DNA of 18,645 bases. Origin: an uncultured Methylococcaceae bacterium (GTDB taxonomy: Bacteria > Pseudomonadota > Gammaproteobacteria > Methylococcales > Methylomonadaceae). The notes beneath the pieces were generated by a model that worked only from the letters and a program-made list of their open reading frames with translations, was not told the origin of the DNA and searched no databases. Position 1 is the first letter of the stretch, and each line of letters begins with the position of its first letter. Positions 7,094 through 14,612 of this stretch are shown one piece after another. The stretch spans positions 1 through 18,645 of the forward strand of contig CAIUYS010000659.1 in assembly GCA_903903365.1 (NCBI GenBank), in the 5' to 3' direction. Both the position numbers and the translations under genes were made by a program.

Positions 7094-8515
7094 TTAGGTA
7101 TCCATATTGGATATTTCATACTTGTTAATCAACCGATACAGACTGACACGGGAAATACCCAGCGCTTCTGCGGCGCGGCTCATATTGTTGCTGGTATGTC
7201 TCAAACTGGTAAGAATCAACTCACGATCAACAACGGCACGCGCTTCTTCAAGAGTTTGCAGCATACGTTCTTTGTAACGTCGCTCAAGCCCCAAGTCGGA
7301 CGGGGTCAGGAGACTATTTTCGGATACCACGATTGCATGACGAATATTGTTCATTAATTGCCGGATATTGCCTGGCCATTCATAATTTTTTAACAGGAAA
7401 AGAGAATCCGCATGAAATCCTTTCGCCTTATAGGTTCTGTTTGCAGAGAATTTATTGAAATAATAATAGGCAAGCAGCTCTATGTCACTGCCCCTGTCCC
7501 GTAACGGCGGCGTTTTTATTTGCAGCACGCCGAGACGATAATAAAGATCCTCCCTGAAAGTTCCATTCTGAACGGCTTCTTTTAAGTCCACATGCGTAGC
7601 GGTAATGACGCGCACATCAATAGCAACTTTTTCTGATCCACCCACACGCGTAATGGTTCTCTCCTCAAGAAAGCGTAACAGATTTATTTGCTGCTCAAAG
7701 GGTAAATCACCAATCTCATCCAAAAACAGGGTTCCACCCTGCGCCGATTCAATACAACCAATTTTACGTTGCAGTGCTCCGGTAAATGCCCCTTTTTCAT
7801 AACCAAACAACTCTGCCTGAATCAAATCTTTTGGAAATGCACCACAGTTGATAGCAACCAGTGGCTGTGCAGAACGGCTGGAATAATCATGAATGGCGTT
7901 GGCGACCAATTCCTTACCGGTTCCGGTTTCTCCTTCGATAAGAACCGAACAGTCTTCTTTAGCCACTTTTTGAAGCAGACTGAATAAATTAACCATTAAG
8001 GGACTGTTGCCAATAATTCCAAAGCTGGCAGGGAATTCGTTCTTTTGTTTTTCAGAAGATTTATTGATCTCATTGACTCCATAAGCATGGCCCAAAGTGA
8101 CCAACAGGTGACCGATGTCCATAGGAAAAGTTGTGTAGTTGTAGCAATATTCGGCTATTAACTTGCTTTCAACAGAGTTGGGTGCAGTTTTTGGCGTACA
8201 CTCTTCTGGCAAGCCCATTATCCAGTTAATGTTTACCGGCGAATTGAATAGCCGGTTTAGGTCAGTCAATTGCCGCTCATTTGTGTACTGGCTGCTTAAA
8301 CACTTCTTGCCGACCAAACACGCAGCATTATCGTTACAACTCTCATCAATCAAACATAACCCTACCTTGAATATATGTTTATCCAATAAATCAGATGCCT
8401 GCTCAAGATCATTGGCAATATACACCTCCCAATCATGCGCCAATAATTGACCGGCAATTTGATTTCCAAATTTTGGTGGCTGAAAAAGAATAAGGTTACG
8501 TTTTTTATAATTCAT
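7094..8515 (-). CDS. VpsR-like sigma-54-dependent transcriptional activator
   Basis: A 473-residue enhancer-binding protein. Residues 1-150 resemble the receiver-like N-terminal domain of Vibrio VpsR (NWIMGLPEE, then a conserved-looking cysteine in AEYCYNY and GHLLVTLGHAYG); no obvious phosphoryl-acceptor site was identified. Residues 165-395 are the AAA+ domain, with Walker A GETGTGKE (195-202), the sigma-54 contact loop GAFTGA (242-247), Walker B GTLFLDE (261-267) and WPGNIRQL (380-387). Residues about 443-467 are a Fis-type helix-turn-helix. The intact GAFTGA loop implies genuine sigma-54 activation. Unusually, four N-terminal cysteines sit at 54, 60, 66 and 72, exactly six residues apart. 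The gene lies upstream of a sigma-54 promoter (6143-6161) that drives an exported protein, its likely target. VpsR binds cyclic di-GMP and controls biofilm matrix genes; the same role here is inference. The ribosome binding site is weak (AAAGAAAG). Confidence 0.88.
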   Translation of the reverse strand: MNYKKRNLILFQPPKFGNQIAGQLLAHDWEVYIANDLEQASDLLDKHIFKVGLCLIDESCNDNAACLVGKKCLSSQYTNERQLTDLNRLFNSPVNINWIMGLPEECTPKTAPNSVESKLIAEYCYNYTTFPMDIGHLLVTLGHAYGVNEINKSSEKQKNEFPASFGIIGNSPLMVNLFSLLQKVAKEDCSVLIEGETGTGKELVANAIHDYSSRSAQPLVAINCGAFPKDLIQAELFGYEKGAFTGALQRKIGCIESAQGGTLFLDEIGDLPFEQQINLLRFLEERTITRVGGSEKVAIDVRVITATHVDLKEAVQNGTFREDLYYRLGVLQIKTPPLRDRGSDIELLAYYYFNKFSANRTYKAKGFHADSLFLLKNYEWPGNIRQLMNNIRHAIVVSENSLLTPSDLGLERRYKERMLQTLEEARAVVDRELILTSLRHTSNNMSRAAEALGISRVSLYRLINKYEISNMDT

Positions 8516-8840
8516 AGATTGTTACTTTCTTTGTCCAGTATTGATAACACTTTTTAACTTAAAAAAATTAAAACACCCGCTATTAATCGCTCTTCCTTAG
8601 TAATCATAGTTGATAATAATTCTATAAAAAGTAGAGTTTAGAAATAAAAAAATTGTTTTAAACATCTTTCATTTTGAGCCGGCAAACTTGCCAAACATAG
8701 TTGAGCATCTGCAAGAGTAGATAAAATAGTACCTACACGACCGGCTTACCCATAAAACAGGGGTGGTTTTATTTTATCCACATTCCCAGACAGAAAAGAT
8801 TTCACGGCTATCGTACCCAACAGGTAAATGCTCATCACTG

Positions 8841-8885
8841 TCCAAGTGTAGTACAAGTTTTGTACAAGTATTCTATTTTTAGAAT
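8841..8885. promoter_or_regulatory. Helically phased CAAGT repeats with adjoining dyads
   Basis: CAAGT occurs at 8843, 8854 and 8865, exactly 11 bp apart and so on one face of the helix. Within this, GTACAA-gtt-TTGTAC (8851-8865) is a perfect dyad. It is followed directly by a second dyad, ATTCTA-TTTT-TAGAAT (8870-8885). The cluster is about 330 bases upstream of the sigma-54 regulator's start. Protein-binding function is inference. Confidence 0.35.
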
Positions 8886-9044
8886 AATTTTACCCGTGTT
8901 TTTAGGCATAGCTATCTACACAACTTTTACGCTCAATGAAACAATGAGTTACAGCAGGCACAAGCTACCTCGCCTGCCGCCTGCTGGAGAGAGTTGCTGT
9001 GGCAAATTGTATGGATGCAGGATGGTTGAACAACGCAGTAGTAG

Positions 9045-9172
9045 GGTGCGTATCGCGCACCACAACCATGCCAAAGAAAGAACCCTAATTACGCTACAGG
9101 TAGAAAAAAACAATAAATTGTGGTGTAAATAAAACGGTTAGTGGATGCGATTTTAGGTGCGCGATGCGCACC
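9045..9172. repeat. Paired GGTGCGC hairpin repeats
   Basis: GGTGCG-TATCG-CGCACC (9045-9061) and GGTGCGC-GAT-GCGCACC (9156-9172) are two short GC-rich hairpins of the same type about 111 bp apart in AT-richer DNA. The second ends only 6 bases from the stop codon of the GNAT/C39 gene and may act as its 3' end or attenuate convergent transcription. They look like dispersed palindromic units. Confidence 0.6.
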
Positions 9173-9178
9173 CACTCG

Positions 9179-10279
9179 TCATCCCGGCCAAATGATAACC
9201 GCTGTCCTTAATCTGTTTTTACCAAAACAGGACATGCGGTCAAAATCTTCGCGGGCAATGGGAATAAACTGACAGTCAATTTCACTTTGGCGTCCATCAT
9301 CGGGATCGGGATCATGCATATACAAACAATCATCATCAAAGCCGCTCATTACCACCCAATGCGGCGCTTTTTTTCTGTCCAATAAAAAAGTGCTAATCAG
9401 TATCACTGGAATAGCACCGGCTTTAAAGGCTGCAATCAATTCGTTTTGGGTAATATTGGCAAAATGCAGGGTAATGCCCTGCTCTGCTGCCTGGCGCTTA
9501 AAGCAGGTATCAACCAGTTCAACGATCTGCTTTTTTTCTTCGTTTCGCACGCCATCAATAAATAACGTTGTCGTTTGATTTATCCAGACTTCTACAGAAA
9601 ATTGCCGGCGTTTGGCCGCCAAAGCCAAACCAATCGGATGACAACCGCCGTGTCCGGAGGTCATAAAAATAGTGGTGGCTTCACGCCATAGATTAATTTC
9701 TTCTTCTTGTGAGGGCTGATAAGCGCGATTGATGCCGTGCATTGCCATCATCAACGCCGCAGGCCCGCAGGTAAACGGGGTGGTTTGTCTTAACCAGTGT
9801 ACTGAGCGATGCTGCAGGGTATCGCGATAACGGCGGATACGTTTTTGATAACGTATGGCATCTTTATGATCTTGATAATAATCCCGGTAGATACCGAATT
9901 TTTGATAACCCTGCGTTTCATAGAGTTTGATTGCCGGCGTGTTATCGACACTCACTTCAAGACGCAGATATAACCGACCATCCTCATTAGCGGCTTGTTC
10001 GCCTGCGGCCATGAGTTGTTTGGCAAGCCCCAAACCCCGGTGTTGGGGAGATACGGCAATCGAATAGATTCTGGCCAGCCGTGTGCCCGGATGATAAATA
10101 ATCAGAATATAACCGGCGACGGTTTTTTCTACGTCGGCAACCAGTAACGCGCGATGATCTGCAGCCAGCCAGTGTTTAAAACTGCGCCGACTTAATCTAT
10201 CAGTTTCAAAGCAAGCCGTTTCCAGCGCGACCAGCGCATCTATATCCGTTAGTTGGGCGTTACGAATTAAAACAGTCAA
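9179..10279 (-). CDS. GNAT acetyltransferase fused to C39-like cysteine peptidase (DUF3335)
   Basis: A 366-residue two-domain fusion. Residues 1-150 are a RimI-like GNAT domain with the acetyl-CoA loop QHRGLGLAKQLM (79-90) and NTPAIKLYETQGY (113-125). Residues about 160-366 are a papain-like C39-type domain: catalytic-type cysteine in FTCGPAALMMAM (C171), histidine in APHWVVMSGF (H307) and aspartate in MHDPD (D323). The start is TTG; its TTGA overlaps the TGA stop of the upstream DUF2817 gene by 4 bp, and AAGGGA lies 8 bases before it, so the two are translationally coupled. No in-frame ATG precedes the GNAT fold. No signal peptide is seen, so it is probably cytoplasmic. The acyl acceptor and the peptide substrate are unknown. 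Its neighbours are an M14-like hydrolase and, divergently, an RLAN/RimK-like ligase, which suggests joint peptide or amide metabolism. Confidence 0.88.
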   Translation of the reverse strand: MTVLIRNAQLTDIDALVALETACFETDRLSRRSFKHWLAADHRALLVADVEKTVAGYILIIYHPGTRLARIYSIAVSPQHRGLGLAKQLMAAGEQAANEDGRLYLRLEVSVDNTPAIKLYETQGYQKFGIYRDYYQDHKDAIRYQKRIRRYRDTLQHRSVHWLRQTTPFTCGPAALMMAMHGINRAYQPSQEEEINLWREATTIFMTSGHGGCHPIGLALAAKRRQFSVEVWINQTTTLFIDGVRNEEKKQIVELVDTCFKRQAAEQGITLHFANITQNELIAAFKAGAIPVILISTFLLDRKKAPHWVVMSGFDDDCLYMHDPDPDDGRQSEIDCQFIPIAREDFDRMSCFGKNRLRTAVIIWPG

Positions 10280-11364
10280 GTGGATATTCCCTTTATTGCC
10301 TGGCTAATCACTTGTCTGGCGCGAAACAACACCATTTCCCGCCAGGCTTTGTCATCCGGACAAAAGTATTGTTTCATTATCCGACTATGCGCCAGCCTCG
10401 CCAAATCATTATCCGCTTGCGCCCAGAGTTGATGATCACGTAGCAGCACTTCAAATAATTGATCCGTTCTGTAGGTGCCAAATTCAAGTGTGATGTAGCA
10501 ACTGCGTGCATTCATAATGGCGTGCCAGGCGTAATCCAGCAAACCCTGCTTGGGTACGGAACTTGAGGTGCCGAGCCAAGGTAAGGTGACGGAATCGCCG
10601 TACCAGTCACGCGCCACTTTTATTGCCGGACTATCCGGTTGATGGTCACAAATAATTTCACCGTAACCAAAAGAACCCAAGCCGGTATGAATATCAATAA
10701 CCGCCAGATCACGTTGTTGCAGGGCATATTTCGACAGTAAATCTTCAATGACATCTCGCCCATGCGCCGGTGCCAATCCGCCATAAAAAGGGCCAACGGG
10801 ATCGGTATATTGTCCCCCACTAAGGGCTTTTTCAAATGCTTCACGACCCTGCGCTTGTTCAAATGCTGTAAAGGCGTGTTTTCGTTGCTGTGCATCCTTT
10901 AATAATAACGCCGGTTTAAGGGCTTCATAACCGCTATTTTCCGGCAAGGGTGCTGAAAAATCGACCACATTGCGATTAAGATCAACCCCGTCGGCATCAC
11001 AACGGCGCAACCAGGCATAACCCCACGGTGTTAAGGCATGTATTATTAATAATGCGGTATTAGCCGGCAAAACAAGGTGTCCGCCAGCCAGTAAACAAAG
11101 CATATCCGTTTCAATCGCACTGCCAGCAAAACCCTCCACGCCATGCGTACCACCGATTAATACCACAACCTTTACGGCATCCTCCGAGCCAATCCAGACG
11201 GTATCGGTAAACAGCGCTTCGCCTTGAGGACTGGTGCCTAAGCAAGCATAAGAAAAACAGTGTTTTTCTTTGCCAAGCGCCGCTAACCAACGCTGCCTGC
11301 CGATACCATAATTGGCAGGAAATAGCGCGGTATCAATAGTGGTAAAAGGAAGATAAGAAGACAT
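10276..11364 (-). CDS. M14-like zinc hydrolase (DUF2817 family)
   Basis: A 362-residue protein with the layout of an M14 carboxypeptidase / aspartoacylase-type enzyme. It has the zinc-ligand motif GGTHGVEGFAG (H74, E77), the substrate-carboxylate motif VDLNRN (N130, R131, N132), the third zinc ligand in VIDIHTGLG (H226) and a late catalytic glutamate in ITLEFGT (E294). It should hydrolyse an amide or peptide bond next to a carboxylate; the real substrate is unknown. There is no signal peptide, so it is probably cytoplasmic. The ATG at 11364 has only AGGT as a weak ribosome binding site. A TATAAT (11472-11477 read on the minus strand) could be the -10 box, with a poor -35. It is the first gene of a two-gene unit that ends in the GNAT/C39 fusion. 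Confidence 0.85.
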   Translation of the reverse strand: MSSYLPFTTIDTALFPANYGIGRQRWLAALGKEKHCFSYACLGTSPQGEALFTDTVWIGSEDAVKVVVLIGGTHGVEGFAGSAIETDMLCLLAGGHLVLPANTALLIIHALTPWGYAWLRRCDADGVDLNRNVVDFSAPLPENSGYEALKPALLLKDAQQRKHAFTAFEQAQGREAFEKALSGGQYTDPVGPFYGGLAPAHGRDVIEDLLSKYALQQRDLAVIDIHTGLGSFGYGEIICDHQPDSPAIKVARDWYGDSVTLPWLGTSSSVPKQGLLDYAWHAIMNARSCYITLEFGTYRTDQLFEVLLRDHQLWAQADNDLARLAHSRIMKQYFCPDDKAWREMVLFRARQVISQAIKGIST

Positions 11365-11496
11365 TTAGAATTACCTGGTGTTTTTTGATAGCATAGCCCC
11401 GGTTAAGTTAAATCTGAACTATTATTCCTTAACCTTGCAAACTCTTTTAATAAACCCTGACAGCTTACAAAATTATACTTCACTTTCGCCTGGTTC

Positions 11497-11650
11497 CCAC
11501 GCTGGAGCGTCAATGCCGTTAAGTTAACGCAAGTTGTTTAAAAAAACTGGAGTGCAATCGCTTCAGCTATTGCCTGTAAAAACAGCTAAAGCTGTTTTAC
11601 TCCAGTTGTATGCTTAACTTAATGGCATTGATGCCGGAGCGTCTGAACGA
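11497..11650. repeat. MITE-like nested palindrome
   Basis: The left half, ACGCTGGAGCGTCAATGCC then TTAAGTTAA (11499-11526), is mirrored on the right by TTAACTTAATGGCATT and GGAGCGT (about 11613-11642). Inside, AACTGGAGT (about 11536) pairs with ACTCCAGTT (about 11600), and AACAGCTAAAGCTGTT forms a central hairpin (11581-11596). About 150 bp in all, non-coding, placed in the divergent space between the DUF2817 gene and the DUF4160 gene. It has the size and shape of a non-autonomous mobile palindrome. Confidence 0.65.
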
Positions 11651-11701
11651 TAGGGAGGTGGTTATTTTTTGCGAGTTGCCTTAATCAAAGACTCGCCACG
11701 T

Positions 11702-11737
11702 TTATCTTATGTTAAGATAATATTTTGGATTTATACT
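11702..11737 (+). promoter_or_regulatory. Operator dyad and -10 box upstream of the DUF4160-DUF2442 pair
   Basis: TTATCTTA (11702-11709) and TAAGATAA (11713-11720) form a perfect 8-bp dyad with a 3-base spacer. A TATACT -10-like box follows at 11732-11737, about 21 bases before the ATG at 11758, so the dyad occupies the expected -35 region. This layout is typical of an autoregulated small-gene pair. The -35 itself is weak (TTATGT), which fits a factor-controlled promoter. Confidence 0.5.
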
Positions 11738-11757
11738 GCATCATCAGGAGTTGCACA

Positions 11758-12027
11758 ATGCCCACCATCAGTATGTTTTACGGCATCATTGTCCGGATGC
11801 TTTTTATGGATACACAACAGCATAACTTGCCACACCTTCATGTGGAATACCAAGGTAATCAAGCTGTCATCTCAATTCCTGAGGGAAATCTACTCGGGGG
11901 CGATTTACCAGCCAAGAAGTTGCGTTTGGTGCAAGCCTGGATAGCCATCCACGAAGAAGAACTAATGGCTGATTGGGCACTGGCGGCAAAAGGTGAGCCC
12001 ATATTCCCGATCGATCCGTTGCGTTAA
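11758..12027 (+). CDS. DUF4160 family protein
   Basis: An 89-residue protein beginning MPTISMFYGIIVRMLFMD with the family hallmarks: HNLPHLHVEYQGNQAVISI, then GGDLPAKKLRLVQAWIAIHEEELMADW. Nothing suggests export. The ATG at 11758 is chosen because CAGGAG precedes it by 8 bases and the family normally starts MPTIS; an upstream in-frame ATG at 11725 lies inside the promoter and lacks a site. The DUF2442 gene follows 10 bases after the stop. DUF4160 and DUF2442 genes are often found side by side and are suspected, not proven, to form a toxin-antitoxin-like module. The molecular activity is not known to me. Confidence 0.9.
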   Translation: MPTISMFYGIIVRMLFMDTQQHNLPHLHVEYQGNQAVISIPEGNLLGGDLPAKKLRLVQAWIAIHEEELMADWALAAKGEPIFPIDPLR

Positions 12028-12037
12028 GGGGCTGTTG

Positions 12038-12277
12038 ATGATTATGGTTAATTCCGTTAAGGCGACTCCCGACTTTAGGTTAATTCTTACTTTTAATAGC
12101 GGCGAGACAAGATGCTTCGACATGCGCCCCTATTTACATTACCCGGTGTTTCTTCGCTTGGAAAATCCGGGATATTTTTCGCTGGCTTCCGTAAATTATG
12201 GCACCGTTACCTGGCCTGGTGATATCGACATCGCGCCGGAAACACTTTACGACCATTCGGTTCCGCTGACAGACTAA
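12038..12277 (+). CDS. DUF2442 family protein
   Basis: A 79-residue protein matching DUF2442 along its length: VNSVKATPDFRLILTFNSG, CFDMRPYL, GTVTWPGDIDIAPETLYDHS. AAGGGG lies 6 bases before the ATG at 12038; an in-frame ATG at 12044 is an alternative start, and the earlier ATG at 11993 sits inside the DUF4160 coding sequence without a site. It is the second gene of the DUF4160-DUF2442 unit. Members are small single-domain proteins of unknown activity that may bind DNA or partner the DUF4160 protein; this is inference from their constant pairing. Confidence 0.9.
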   Translation: MIMVNSVKATPDFRLILTFNSGETRCFDMRPYLHYPVFLRLENPGYFSLASVNYGTVTWPGDIDIAPETLYDHSVPLTD

Positions 12278-12433
12278 AGTAGCCCTGATACACAACCACC
12301 AAACTTTAGGTATAAGCGGTCAAACTATTTTTTATCATTACCATTCTTTTTCTTTTTGTAACGACTCATCCTTTTTTAACCGTGTGGGATGCATAAAAAT
12401 CTATAGCTAATTTATTACAGGATTACTTTTGCC

Positions 12434-13909
12434 ATGGCACGCACCCTACTGGTTGTTGACAATCTTTCTGACTGGAACCCTTATTACCCTAGCGATCAAG
12501 TAATTACCTTTGAAACTTATCTGGCAACCGGACAAGGTGAATCGGAACAACGGGTACGCGTTATCAATCTTTGCAGTAGCTATAGTTACCTTTCCGATGG
12601 TTATTACTGCTCATTGTTGGCAGAAGCCCGAGGGCATCATGTTATTCCGTCTGTTAAAGTACTTAATGACTTGGGTAAAAAAGCGCTTTACCAGCTCCAA
12701 CTTGAAGACCTGTCACCGACTTTAACGCGTGCGTTTAAAAGTCGGGTTAACCCGAATAATGAAATAACCCTGTTAAGTTATTTTGGCACCACCGCTGATC
12801 CGGCTTTTCAGGAATTGGCAAGGCAACTGTTTGATCGTTTTTCGTGTCCGGTTCTGGAAGTGTCGCTGGTGTTTCGACAGCAATGGGAAATAAACGGTTT
12901 AAAACCCGTCTCGCATCGAGTTCTTGATGATCCGCAGCAAACTGTATTTGCCGAAGCACTGGATAAATTCAGTAAAAAAGTCTGGCGCAAAGGCCGTGCG
13001 CGTAAGGCGGCACGTTATGACCTTGCCATGTTGATTAATCCGGAAGAACAGTTACCGCCCAGTAATCGGGGCGCTCTTAAAAAGTTTATAAAAATTGGCC
13101 GGGAACTGGGTATAGAAGTTGAACTCATATCCCAGCAGCATTATGGGCGCTTACCCGAATTTGATGCGTTGTTTATCCGCGAAACCACCGGCATTGATCA
13201 TCATACTTACCGCTTTGCAAAAAAAGCCGAAGCGCAAGGTTTGGTTGTTATTGATGACCCCACCTCCATGCTGCGCTGCGCCAACAAAGTCTATCTCGCT
13301 GATTTATTTAGAACGCATCACGTACCCAGCCCCAAAACCTGGCTACTCCACAAGGGTAATGCCTTGCATCTGGATAGAGTGGAAAACGAAGCGGGCTTTC
13401 CGATGGTCATTAAAATTCCGGATGGCTCATTTTCGAGGGGCATTGTTAAAGTTAATAACCGGCAGGAACTTAATCTTAAAGTTGAGGAATTGTTTCAAAA
13501 ATCCGCCCTGCTCTTGGCTCAGGAATTTCTTTATACTGAATTTGACTGGCGCATCGGTATTTTTAATAACCGGGCTTTATACGCCTGCCGTTATTATATG
13601 GTTAAAAACCATTGGCAAATCTACCACCATCATGAAAGCCGAATTGATAGCGGCCATTTTGAAACCCTGCCAACCTTTGAAGTGCCCAAAGCCGTGTTGG
13701 AAGCCGCTTTAAAAGCGACGCAACCCATAGGCAACGGCTTGTACGGCGTTGATGTTAAAGAAAAGAACGGCAAAGGCTATGTGATAGAAGTCAATGACAA
13801 CCCGAATATCGATAGCGGCGTTGAAGACAAATATCTGGGTGATGAATTGTATCGGCTGATTATGAGTGAGTTTTTAAGACGTATGGAAAATCGCAGTAAG
13901 GGCGTTTGA
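12434..13909 (+). CDS. RimK-like ATP-grasp ligase with RLAN N-terminal domain
   Basis: A 491-residue cytoplasmic protein. Residues 1-190 are the RLAN domain typical of this RimK-like subfamily, with the signature YLSDGYYCSLLAEARGHHV (52-70). Residues about 195-280 are the pre-ATP-grasp region, and 285-480 are the ATP-grasp fold: nucleotide-binding lysine in MVIKIPDGSFSRG (K327), AQEF (E364), DWRIGIFNNRALY (371-383) and the metal-binding VDVKE (D440) and VIEVNDNPNID (E452, N454). It should join a carboxylate to an amine with ATP, as RimK adds glutamate to ribosomal protein S6, but the substrate is unknown; it is longer than classical RimK (about 300 residues) and should not be named RimK. A modest AGGA lies 11 bases before the ATG. 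Divergent neighbours encode an M14-like hydrolase and a GNAT/C39 peptidase, which suggests a make-and-trim system for peptide-like bonds. Confidence 0.88.
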   Translation: MARTLLVVDNLSDWNPYYPSDQVITFETYLATGQGESEQRVRVINLCSSYSYLSDGYYCSLLAEARGHHVIPSVKVLNDLGKKALYQLQLEDLSPTLTRAFKSRVNPNNEITLLSYFGTTADPAFQELARQLFDRFSCPVLEVSLVFRQQWEINGLKPVSHRVLDDPQQTVFAEALDKFSKKVWRKGRARKAARYDLAMLINPEEQLPPSNRGALKKFIKIGRELGIEVELISQQHYGRLPEFDALFIRETTGIDHHTYRFAKKAEAQGLVVIDDPTSMLRCANKVYLADLFRTHHVPSPKTWLLHKGNALHLDRVENEAGFPMVIKIPDGSFSRGIVKVNNRQELNLKVEELFQKSALLLAQEFLYTEFDWRIGIFNNRALYACRYYMVKNHWQIYHHHESRIDSGHFETLPTFEVPKAVLEAALKATQPIGNGLYGVDVKEKNGKGYVIEVNDNPNIDSGVEDKYLGDELYRLIMSEFLRRMENRSKGV

Positions 13910-13922
13910 CAACATCATCGTC

Positions 13923-14178
13923 CACCCCAGCCCTCTGCGCATAGATATCTACATAGATCGTCATCCCGGCAGGGATTGCCGGGATCCAGATGCCATGGAT
14001 GGCAATATTGAATTACGCAAACCATTTTTTAGCTACATGAAGCTATTTTTGATCTGATTTTTCACATCCCTGTGCCCTGGATTCCGACCAACCCTCGCAT
14101 TGCTCTCCCTGCCGGAATGACGCTACTTTTATTTGTGTAGATACCTATACCCTCTGTGAGAGGTCTGGGGTGAGGGAA
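13923..14178. repeat. Nested inverted repeats with two REP-like units
   Basis: The outer arms are CACCCCAGCCCTCT...ATAGATATCTACA (13923-13953) and TGTAGATACCTAT...GTCTGGGGTGAGGG (14136-14178). Inside them sit two units of the GTCATYCCGGC family in opposite orientation. The left one is at 13959-14010, with dyad ATCCCGGC / GCCGGGAT (13963-13970 and 13978-13985) and then CCAGATGCCATGGATGGC. The right one is at 14079-14122 and is the reverse complement of the copy at 6996-7040. It lies between the convergent ends of the ATP-grasp gene and vapC; no gene is seen. Confidence 0.7.
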
Positions 14179-14210
14179 TATAAATGGTCAAGTTATTTCA
14201 TGCACGTTCC

Positions 14211-14612
14211 TTACCAAATGCACCGTAAACCTGGCGTGGCGCGGAGTTTTCCATCCGCAGTGATAAGAGGTGCCTGATGTGTCATAGCGGTCGCTGCAAT
14301 CAATCTGTCGCCGGGATCACCATGAGCAATAATACCGCTTTCAGCCAAGGCAGCAATGGCGGGTGTGAGCTGGAGAATAGTTAAATCAAGCGAATCAACA
14401 ATGTCTTCCATGTAAGAAGTGGGGGTATGTTGCGCTGGTAAAACCAGACGGTTTTTGCGAAACAGCAAAGCAATTTCCCAAAAACTAATGGCGGCACAGG
14501 CAAGATCACCTTGTGCTCGTCCGTTTTCCAGTGCTTCCAGGGCTGGAGCGGTTAAGCGATCCCTGCGATCTGCCCAAAAAAGCAGGATATTAGTATCACA
14601 GATTGTCAGCAT
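14211..14612 (-). CDS. vapC: VapC-like PIN-domain ribonuclease toxin
   Basis: A 133-residue PIN-domain protein. From the chosen start it reads MLTICDTNILLFWAD, and the acidic active-site residues are in place: D6 in CDTN, E46 in SFWEIALL, D99 and D102 in HGDPGDRLIAATA, D119 in TADGKL. Such proteins cut RNA, often tRNA or rRNA, and are blocked by the partner antitoxin. The ATG at 14612 is used because VapC proteins normally begin a few residues before the DTN motif. It overlaps the antitoxin gene by 17 bp, typical of translational coupling. Longer in-frame starts (14630, 14669) lie deeper in the antitoxin gene. The full active site suggests a working toxin. The RNA target cannot be told from sequence. 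Confidence 0.88.
   Translation of the reverse strand: MLTICDTNILLFWADRRDRLTAPALEALENGRAQGDLACAAISFWEIALLFRKNRLVLPAQHTPTSYMEDIVDSLDLTILQLTPAIAALAESGIIAHGDPGDRLIAATAMTHQAPLITADGKLRATPGLRCIW

Larger units (their letters stand above)
8516..9178. other. Intergenic region with dyads and REP-like hairpins, no credible gene
   Basis: 663 bases lie between the starts of the sigma-54 regulator and the stop of the GNAT/C39 gene. The region contains AT-rich DNA (8530-8670), a set of nested inverted repeats (AGCCGG 8677 / CCGGCT 8741; GATAAAAT 8720 / ATTTTATC 8771; ATAAAAC 8752 / GTTTTAT 8766), the repeat cluster at 8841-8885, and two GGTGCG hairpins. An open frame at 8860-9132 (plus) begins with TTG, lacks a ribosome binding site and runs through a hairpin repeat, so it is not called. 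The regulator's own promoter should lie here, but I cannot place it confidently. Confidence 0.6.

Noticed and set aside
8860..9132. 90-residue plus-strand open frame
   Set aside because: It starts with TTG without a ribosome binding site, has an odd Cys/Arg-rich second half and runs through a GGTGCG hairpin repeat.
13119..13712. 197-residue plus-strand open frame
   Set aside because: It is a shifted-frame shadow of the ATP-grasp ligase, whose motifs are complete in the other frame.
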